Origin: Tepidicaulis sp002389665
GTDB taxonomy: Bacteria; Pseudomonadota; Alphaproteobacteria; Parvibaculales; Parvibaculaceae
Assembly: GCF_965222285.1 (NCBI RefSeq)
Contig: NZ_OZ244942.1
Location: forward strand, 1,240,001 to 1,304,000
DNA: 64,000 nt
Direction of reading: 5' to 3'
The position numbers and the translations under genes are program-made. Positions within the stretch are counted from its first letter, which is position 1; every line of letters starts with the position of its first letter. The notes beneath the pieces are model-generated. The model saw only the letters and a list, made by a program, of their open reading frames with translations, ran no database searches and had not been told where the DNA came from. Below, piece by piece: positions 58,512 through 64,000 of this stretch.

Positions 58512-59190
58512 CACCCACGACTGTCACCCCGGCCCCCGTGCCGGGGTCCAAGCAACCCCTCCGCCTGCCGCAGCGCCGCATGGACCCCGGGACAGGCCCG
58601 GGGTGACGTTTTTAAGTGGGGTGAGGAAGTGCGTTCTTGCAGCATTCGGGCGTGTGTCGACGTGCAGGATGCACCGCGCCCTGCAACACCCACTCACTGT
58701 CACCCCGGCCCCCGTGCCGGGGTCCAAGCAGCCTCTCCGCCTGCCTTGACGCTGCATGGACCCCGGGACAAACCCGGGGTGACACTTTTATGTGGGGTGA
58801 GGAAGTGCGTTCTTGCGGCGTGCGGGCACGTGTCGACGTGCGGGATGCGCCGCGCGCCGCAACACCCACTCAATGTCACCCCGGCCCCCGTGCCGGGGTC
58901 CACGCGCCCCCTCCGCCTGCCGCAGCGCTCCATGGACCCCGGGACAAGCCCGGGGTGACGCTTTTATGTGGGGTGAGGAAGTGCGTTCTTGCGGCGTGCG
59001 GGCGCGTGTCGACGTGCGGGATGCGCCGCGCCCCGCAACACCCACTCACTGTCACCCCGGCCCCGTGCCGGGGTCCACGCGGCCACGCCGCCTGCCGCAG
59101 CGCTGCGTGGAGCCCGGGTCAAGCCCGGGGTGACACTTTTATGTGGAGCGGGGAAGTGCGCTCTCTTGGCGCCGGGTGGGGCCCGCATAT
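58512..59190. repeat. Four-copy tandem repeat array, period about 176 bp
   Basis: Units begin at 58512, 58687, 58863 and 59039 (periods 175, 176, 176), each marked by CACCCAC followed by a GTCACCCCGGCC half-element, a GGGGTCC half, a spacer with CCTCCGCCTGCC, then GGACCCCGGGAC...GGGGTGAC and a downstream block with GTGCGTTCTTGC and GTGTCGACGTG. Each unit therefore has two inverted copies of the palindromic element. The fourth unit decays after about 59165. No open frame has a plausible protein; frames on both strands are repeats of the array. Confidence 0.9.
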
Positions 59191-59288
59191 GCCGCAAGCA
59201 GCCCCCTCCCGCTTGACACCGCGCCCGTCCGCGTTATCCATGACGGACCCGCGCGGGACGCGGGAGCACAGCGTCAAAGGGAGCAAGC

Positions 59289-60230
59289 ATGACACGCGCA
59301 TTCACTTTTCCGGGGCAGGGGTCGCAGGCCGTCGGCATGGGCAAGGAACTGGCCGAGGCGTTTCCCGCCGCCCGCGAGGTTTTCGAGGAAGTGAATGAGG
59401 CGCTGGGCCAGAATCTTTCGAAACTCATGTGGGAAGGCCCGGGCGAAGAGCTGACGCTGACGGAAAACGCGCAGCCCGCGCTGATGGCCGTCTCGCTCGC
59501 CGCCATGCGCGTTTTGGAAAAAGAAGGCGGCTTTGCGCTCGCCGATAAGGCGGCTTACGTGGCCGGTCATTCGCTCGGCGAATATTCCGCTCTTGCCGCC
59601 GCCGGCACGTTCACGCTGGCGGATACGGCGCGGCTTCTCAAAACGCGCGGCCAGGCCATGCAGAAGGCCGTGCCCGTGGGCGAAGGGGCGATGGCCGCCG
59701 TGCTCGGCCTTGAATTTGAAGATGCAAAGGCGGTGGCGGAAGCGGCCTCCGACGTCGGCGTCTGCCAGACCGCCAATGACAATGCGCCGGGCCAGATCGT
59801 GCTGTCGGGCGCCAAAGCTGCTGTCGAGCGCGCCGCCGAGCTTGCCAAGGAAAAAGGCGCCAAGCGCGCCATGCTGCTCGACGTGTCCGCGCCTTTCCAC
59901 TGCGCGCTGATGCAGCCGGCCGCCGACAAGATGGCCGAAGCGCTGGGCACGGTTGAAATGCGCGCGCCTGCCGTGCCGCTCGTCGCGAATGTGACGGCGG
60001 GCCCGGTGGATGATCCTGAAGTGATCCGCAAGTTGTTGGTCGAGCAGGTGACGGGCATGGTGCGCTGGCGCGAAAGCGTTGCCTGGCTTGCGGAAAATGG
60101 CGTCACCTCGGTGGTGGAAGTCGGCTCCGGCAAAGTGCTCTCCGGCCTTGCCAAGCGCATTTCCAAGGAACTGACGGCGGCCAATGTCGGCGCGCCCGGC
60201 GATGTGGAAGCGTTTCTGGCTTCGCTCTAA
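59289..60230 (+). CDS. fabD: Malonyl-CoA:ACP transacylase
   Basis: This 313-residue FabD has the N-terminal TRAFTFPGQGSQAVGMGKEL motif, the nucleophile Ser in VAGHSLGEYSALAAAG (GHSLG) near residue 98, and PFHCALMQPAADKM carrying the catalytic His. Length normal. It loads malonyl groups onto ACP for fatty-acid synthesis. It starts behind AAGGGAG. It is the first gene of fabD-fabG-acpP-fabF. Confidence 0.96.
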   Translation: MTRAFTFPGQGSQAVGMGKELAEAFPAAREVFEEVNEALGQNLSKLMWEGPGEELTLTENAQPALMAVSLAAMRVLEKEGGFALADKAAYVAGHSLGEYSALAAAGTFTLADTARLLKTRGQAMQKAVPVGEGAMAAVLGLEFEDAKAVAEAASDVGVCQTANDNAPGQIVLSGAKAAVERAAELAKEKGAKRAMLLDVSAPFHCALMQPAADKMAEALGTVEMRAPAVPLVANVTAGPVDDPEVIRKLLVEQVTGMVRWRESVAWLAENGVTSVVEVGSGKVLSGLAKRISKELTAANVGAPGDVEAFLASL

Positions 60231-60240
60231 CGGCCTTCTG

Positions 60241-60303
60241 TCGTCACCCACGGGCTTGACCCGAGGGTGACGAAGAAACAAAGCACAAGCCCGTGGGTGA
60301 CGA
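60241..60303. repeat. 18-bp perfect inverted repeat between fabD and fabG
   Basis: TCGTCACCCACGGGCTTG (60241-60258) is an exact inverted match of 60286-60303, around a 27-nt loop that contains GACCCGAGGGTGACG, a further half-element. It resembles the palindromic family elsewhere but with a different core. It lies in the 242-bp gap downstream of fabD and could form a strong hairpin in mRNA. Confidence 0.8.
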
Positions 60304-60472
60304 GGCGGACGCAGAAATAAATGCAGTTGAGGCTTGCGCAGCCACGGCGAATAACGGCAGATAGAAGCCAGGTTTTATAAAGCCGGATTTTGTAAAGGCG
60401 GACGCGCTGTCCGGTTCAACGATAGGCCGGTTCAATGACACGCCGGTTCAATGACACGAAGGGGGAGGGATC

Positions 60473-61213
60473 ATGTTCGATCTCACCGGAAAAAAAGCTC
60501 TGATCACCGGCGCCTCGGGCGGCATCGGCTCGTCCATCGCCAAGGCGCTGCACGGCCAGGGCGCAACGCTGGCCATTTCCGGCACGCGCCGTGAAGCGCT
60601 CGAAGCGCTGGCCTCGGAGCTGGGCGGCGAGCGGGTGCATATCACGCCCTGCAATCTTTCCGATCTCGAAGCCGTGGACGCCCTGCCCAAAGAGGCGAGC
60701 GAGGCCATGGGCGGGCTCGACATTCTGGTCAACAATGCCGGCATCACCCGCGACAACATCTTCATGCGCATGAAGGATGAAGAGTGGGAAGAGGTGCTGA
60801 AAGTGAACCTCACCGCCGGTTTCCACCTCTCTCGCGCCGTTTTGCGCGGCATGATGAAGGCCCGCTGGGGCCGCATCATCGGCATCACCTCGGTGGTGGG
60901 CGTCATGGGCAATCCGGGCCAGGCGAATTATGCCGCCTCCAAGGCCGGCATGATCGGCATGTCGAAATCGCTCGCCCAGGAGGTCGCCAGCCGCAACATC
61001 ACGGTGAATTGCGTCGCCCCCGGTTTCATCAAAACCGCCATGACGGATGCGCTGGACGACAAGCAGCAGGAGGCCATTTCGGGGCGAATCCCTGCCGGGC
61101 GTCTCGGTACTTCCGAGGAAATTGCCGCCGCCTGCCTCTATCTGGCGAGCGAGGAAGCGGCCTATGTCACCGGCCAGACCATTCACGTAAATGGCGGCAT
61201 GGTGATGATCTGA
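60473..61213 (+). CDS. fabG: 3-oxoacyl-ACP reductase
   Basis: This 246-residue SDR has TGASGGIGSSIAKALH at 13-28, NNAGITRDNIFMRMKDEEW typical of FabG, the catalytic Ser in GITSVVGVMGNPGQ and YAASKAGMIGMSKSLAQEVA, and a C-terminal GQTIHVNGGMVMI. It reduces beta-ketoacyl-ACP with NADPH. The start follows GGGGGAGGG. Placement between fabD and acpP confirms the assignment over other SDRs. Confidence 0.95.
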   Translation: MFDLTGKKALITGASGGIGSSIAKALHGQGATLAISGTRREALEALASELGGERVHITPCNLSDLEAVDALPKEASEAMGGLDILVNNAGITRDNIFMRMKDEEWEEVLKVNLTAGFHLSRAVLRGMMKARWGRIIGITSVVGVMGNPGQANYAASKAGMIGMSKSLAQEVASRNITVNCVAPGFIKTAMTDALDDKQQEAISGRIPAGRLGTSEEIAAACLYLASEEAAYVTGQTIHVNGGMVMI

Positions 61214-61467
61214 CGAAATTTCCTTGTGAAAACAAGGGCTTGCCGGCAAGTTTCAATTCCCGTGAAGAATTGGCTGCTTATTGGCAAACATCGGGAAAGT
61301 GTGGTACTCAAGCCGCGAATTTTTTCTTGCGGCGGGTAACGGGACAGGCCACAACCTGTTCAATTTCCTGATGAAGGAAAGCGCCACGTTTGCATCCTTG
61401 ACGCCATCTATTTGTGAGTGCGGGGGGCGCGAGGCTGGTCAACCTGGAGAGGATCTGAGGACTGGAA

Positions 61468-61704
61468 ATGAGTGATATTGGAGAGCGCGTTAAAAAGATC
61501 GTGGTGGAGCATCTGGGTGTCGAAGCCGACAAGGTGACGGACAATGCCAGCTTTATCGACGATCTCGGCGCCGACAGCCTGGACAACGTCGAACTCGTGA
61601 TGGCGTTTGAAGAAGAATTCGGCGTGGAAATTCCGGACGATGCGGCAGAGACCATCCAGACGGTTGGCGATGCCATTCGCTTCATCGACGCGAATTCGAA
61701 CTAA
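61468..61704 (+). CDS. acpP: Acyl carrier protein
   Basis: This 78-residue acidic protein has the phosphopantetheine site in DDLGADSLDNVELVMAFEEE (Ser about residue 37), and SDIGERVKKIVVEHLGVEAD at the N-terminus. Size and sequence are canonical. It carries the growing acyl chain. A hairpin lies between it and fabF. Confidence 0.98.
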   Translation: MSDIGERVKKIVVEHLGVEADKVTDNASFIDDLGADSLDNVELVMAFEEEFGVEIPDDAAETIQTVGDAIRFIDANSN

Positions 61705-61717
61705 ACAAGTAAAATGA

Positions 61718-61744
61718 GGCCGCGGCACATCGGGTGCTGCGGCC
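61718..61744 (+). terminator. Hairpin between acpP and fabF
   Basis: GGCCGCGGCAC pairs with GTGCTGCGGCC with one bulge or mismatch around ATCGG; the tail is TTACTTGCG, a weak T run. It may attenuate transcription so that acpP is made in excess over fabF, which is usual for ACP. Confidence 0.6.
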
Positions 61745-61793
61745 TTACTTGCGTTTGCTGCCCCGGGTGGGCCGCGCACACGGGAGGAATGTC

Positions 61794-63047
61794 ATGCGAC
61801 GGGTCGTAGTCACCGGGTTGGGCATGGTCTCCCCGCTAGGTTGCGGTGTAGACACCACCTGGAAACGTTTGATCGCCGGGGAATCCGGCGCCAACACCAT
61901 CACCTCATTCGATACAAGCGACTTGCCCTGCAAGATCGCCTGTGACGTGCCGCTGGAAGGCGAGGGCGCGTTCAATCGCGACGATTGGATGGACCCGAAG
62001 GAATCGAAGCGCGTGGACGAGTTCATCGTCTATGCCGTTTCCGCCGCCACCCAGGCGCTGAGCGATGCGGGCTGGAAGCCCTCCACCGAGGACGAGCGCT
62101 GCCGCACCGGCACGCTGATCGGCTCCGGCATCGGCGGGCTGCAGGGTATTGCCGACACCGCGCTCACCTTGCATGAAAAAGGCCCGCGCCGCGTCAGCCC
62201 GTTCTTCATTACCGGCCGTCTGATCAACCTGGCCTCAGGCTATGTCTCGATCCAGCACGGCCTGAAAGGCCCGAACCATTCCGTCGTCACCGCCTGCTCG
62301 ACCGGCGCCCACGCCATTGGCGATGCGGCCCGCCTGATCGCGCTCGACGATGCGGATGTCATGGTTGCGGGCGGCACGGAATCGGCCATTTCGCGCATCG
62401 GCATCGCGGGCTTCGCTGCCTGCCGGGCGCTTTCGACCGCTTATAACGATACGCCTACCAAAGCCTCCCGTCCTTACGACAAGGACCGCGACGGCTTCGT
62501 CATGGGCGAGGGCGCAGGCGTTGTCGTGCTCGAAGAGTATGAGCATGCCAAAGCGCGCGGCGCGAAGATTTACGGCGAGATCGTGGGCTATGGCCTCTCC
62601 GGCGATGCCTATCACATCACCGCGCCCTCCGAGGATGGCGATGGCGGTTACCGCTCCATGCAGGCCGCATTGAAGCGGGCGGGCATTTCCCCCTCCGACC
62701 TTGATTATGTGAACGCCCATGGCACCTCGACCATGGCCGACACGATCGAGCTCGGCGCCGTCACGCGGCTGCTCGGCAATGCGGTGGAAAAGGTCTCCAT
62801 GTCTTCCACCAAATCCTCGATCGGCCACCTTCTGGGCGCGGCCGGGGCGGTGGAAGCGATCTTCTGCCTGCTGGCCATGCGCGACAGCAAGCTGCCGCCG
62901 ACGCTCAATCTCGACAACCCGTCGGTCGAAACGAAAATGGATCTGGTGCCGAACGTGGCGCGCGACAAAGAAGTCAATTACGCGCTTTCCAACTCGTTCG
63001 GCTTTGGCGGAACCAACGCATCACTCGTGATGCGCAAGGTGGATTGA
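61794..63047 (+). CDS. fabF: 3-oxoacyl-ACP synthase II
   Basis: With ATG 61794 the protein has 417 residues. It has the thiolase-fold catalytic Cys in HSVVTACSTGAHAIGDA, His in VNAHGTSTMADT and His in STKSSIGHLLGAAG. It opens MRRVVVTGLGMVSPLGCGVD. It extends acyl-ACP by condensation with malonyl-ACP. An upstream frame to 61734 has no family match and was discarded; GGGAGG lies just before ATG 61794. Confidence 0.96.
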   Translation: MRRVVVTGLGMVSPLGCGVDTTWKRLIAGESGANTITSFDTSDLPCKIACDVPLEGEGAFNRDDWMDPKESKRVDEFIVYAVSAATQALSDAGWKPSTEDERCRTGTLIGSGIGGLQGIADTALTLHEKGPRRVSPFFITGRLINLASGYVSIQHGLKGPNHSVVTACSTGAHAIGDAARLIALDDADVMVAGGTESAISRIGIAGFAACRALSTAYNDTPTKASRPYDKDRDGFVMGEGAGVVVLEEYEHAKARGAKIYGEIVGYGLSGDAYHITAPSEDGDGGYRSMQAALKRAGISPSDLDYVNAHGTSTMADTIELGAVTRLLGNAVEKVSMSSTKSSIGHLLGAAGAVEAIFCLLAMRDSKLPPTLNLDNPSVETKMDLVPNVARDKEVNYALSNSFGFGGTNASLVMRKVD

Positions 63048-63060
63048 GTAGCCTCGCACA

Positions 63061-64000
63061 ATGACGGGTGACGACGCCGGCGAAACGGCGACAGTGGCAG
63101 ATCAGGAAAAGGCGGCGCCCTCCAAGGGGCGGCGCCTTTTGCTTTGGGCGCTCCTCAGCGCGCTTGGCCTCGCGCTTCTGGGCGCTGCGGGCGTGGGCGG
63201 GCTCTATCTTTACGGCAAGCACCGCTATGAGGCGGAAGGCCCGCTTGAGGCGCCGGAAATCGTTTTCCTGAAACGCGGCATGGGCCTGAACACGATTGCC
63301 CGCGTGCTGGAAGAAGAAGGTGCGGTCGACAGCGCGCTCATCTTCCGCCTCGGCGTGCGCCTGGAAGGGCTTTCGGCGGCGCTGAAAGCCGGGGAATATG
63401 AAATTCCCGCCCGCGCCTCGATGCAGGAAATCGCGGCGCTTTTGCATGAAGGAAAAGCGATCCTCCACAAAGTGACGGTGCCGGAGGGGCGCACGAGCCA
63501 CGAGATCGTGGAAATCGTCAAAGCCGATCCCGTGCTGGTGGGCGAGGTGAGCAAGGTGCCGGAAGAAGGCGCGCTCTTGCCCGAGACTTATCTTTTCGAG
63601 CGCGGCACGAGCCGGGATGAGATTCTGGCGCGCATGGCCGCCGCCCATGACGCGGTGATGGAAGAGCTGTGGCCGGCCCGCGCTGAGAACCTGCCGATCA
63701 AGACGGAAGAGGAGGCGGTCATTCTCGCCTCCATCGTCGAGAAGGAAACCGGCGTTGCCGAAGAGCGCCCGCGCGTTGCCTCGGTCTTCGTCAACCGGCT
63801 CAACCGCGGCATGCGCCTGCAATCCGATCCGACGATCATTTACGGCATTACCGGCGGCAAGGGCCCCCTCGGCCGGCGCATCCGCCGCTCGGAGATCGAC
63901 GGCGCCACACCCTATAACACCTATCAGATCGACGGGCTGCCGCCGACGCCCATCGCCAATCCGGGCCGGGCGGCCATCGAAGCGGTGCTCAATCCACCCG
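63061..64000 (+). CDS. mltG: Endolytic transglycosylase MltG (partial)
   Basis: The frame from ATG 63061 runs to the right window edge without a stop (313 codons seen). A cytoplasmic N-terminus is followed by one transmembrane helix (about 30-50, LLWALLSALGLALLGAAGVG), a LysM-like region (FLKRGMGLNTIARVLEEEGA) and the YceG/MltG catalytic domain with EEAVILASIVEKETGVAEER, whose second Glu is the catalytic residue, and VFVNRLNRGMRLQSDPTIIY. It cuts nascent peptidoglycan strands. Position just after fabF is the usual one in alphaproteobacteria. The C-terminus is outside the window. Confidence 0.95.
   Translation, partial: MTGDDAGETATVADQEKAAPSKGRRLLLWALLSALGLALLGAAGVGGLYLYGKHRYEAEGPLEAPEIVFLKRGMGLNTIARVLEEEGAVDSALIFRLGVRLEGLSAALKAGEYEIPARASMQEIAALLHEGKAILHKVTVPEGRTSHEIVEIVKADPVLVGEVSKVPEEGALLPETYLFERGTSRDEILARMAAAHDAVMEELWPARAENLPIKTEEEAVILASIVEKETGVAEERPRVASVFVNRLNRGMRLQSDPTIIYGITGGKGPLGRRIRRSEIDGATPYNTYQIDGLPPTPIANPGRAAIEAVLNPP

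Noticed and set aside
58512..59190. CRISPR array
   Set aside because: Units are about 176 bp and nearly identical throughout, with no short repeats separated by unique spacers and no cas genes nearby.
58500..59398. Several overlapping short frames on both strands of the tandem array, some repeating the same protein text
   Set aside because: They are translations of the DNA repeat, shift with unit length and lack ribosome binding sites and conserved motifs.

Overview
The window looks like a chromosomal segment of a GC-rich alphaproteobacterium. The gene order rpsF-rpsR-DUF2232-rplI, dnaB-alr-mlaE-mlaF-radA-cvpA-purF, bamB-der and fabD-fabG-acpP-fabF-mltG is typical of Hyphomicrobiales/Parvibaculales-type genomes. 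The exact genus cannot be fixed from the sequence alone. No rRNA or tRNA gene was recognised.

Positions 1-18.5 kb are a mobile and defence island. It opens with a Tn554-like operon on the minus strand: three tyrosine recombinases and a TnpC/DUF6262-like cistron that runs off the left edge, joined by three 4-nt ATGA overlaps. Next is a truncated DUF932 gene typical of conjugative elements. It is followed by an AAA+ ATPase / subtilisin-like protease pair (IetAS-like), a DUF1778-GNAT toxin-antitoxin pair, and one tightly packed operon hsdS - ptuA-like ATPase - ptuB-like HNH nuclease - hsdM. In that operon a Septu-like module sits inside a type I modification locus. hsdS is cut by an 839-bp IS5-family element, and removing the element plus one TA restores the reading frame exactly. 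No hsdR is present. The sequence right after hsdM is a decayed SDR fragment and a repeat-bearing non-coding stretch, so the R gene was probably lost at the island edge.

Positions 18.7-34 kb are accessory chromosomal genes: a GST; a complete periplasmic nitrate reductase operon napEFDABC; an AT-rich orphan radical SAM/SPASM gene; an HxlR regulator divergent from a GST; an ArsR-SRPBCC-VOC-VOC-YceI run behind a perfect 15-bp-arm palindrome; an outer-membrane porin-like protein; a TPR protein; and a polytopic membrane protein.

Positions 34-56 kb are mainly housekeeping: panB, a YfgM-like protein, bamB and der on the plus strand. On the minus strand come a second ArsR-SRPBCC stress-type cluster (with DUF899, SnoaL-like and GyrI-like genes), an SDR, purF, cvpA, radA, the Mla-type ABC transporter, alr, dnaB, a cyclopropane fatty acid synthase, and the rpsF-rpsR-DUF2232-rplI ribosomal operon.

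Positions 56-64 kb hold an AT-rich solitary KilA-N gene, a GNAT, a DUF192 protein, a striking four-copy tandem array of about 176 bp, and the fatty-acid synthesis cluster fabD-fabG-acpP-fabF ending in mltG, which is cut by the right edge. Copies of a GTCACCCCGG / CCGGGGTGAC palindromic element are scattered through intergenic gaps of the core region.
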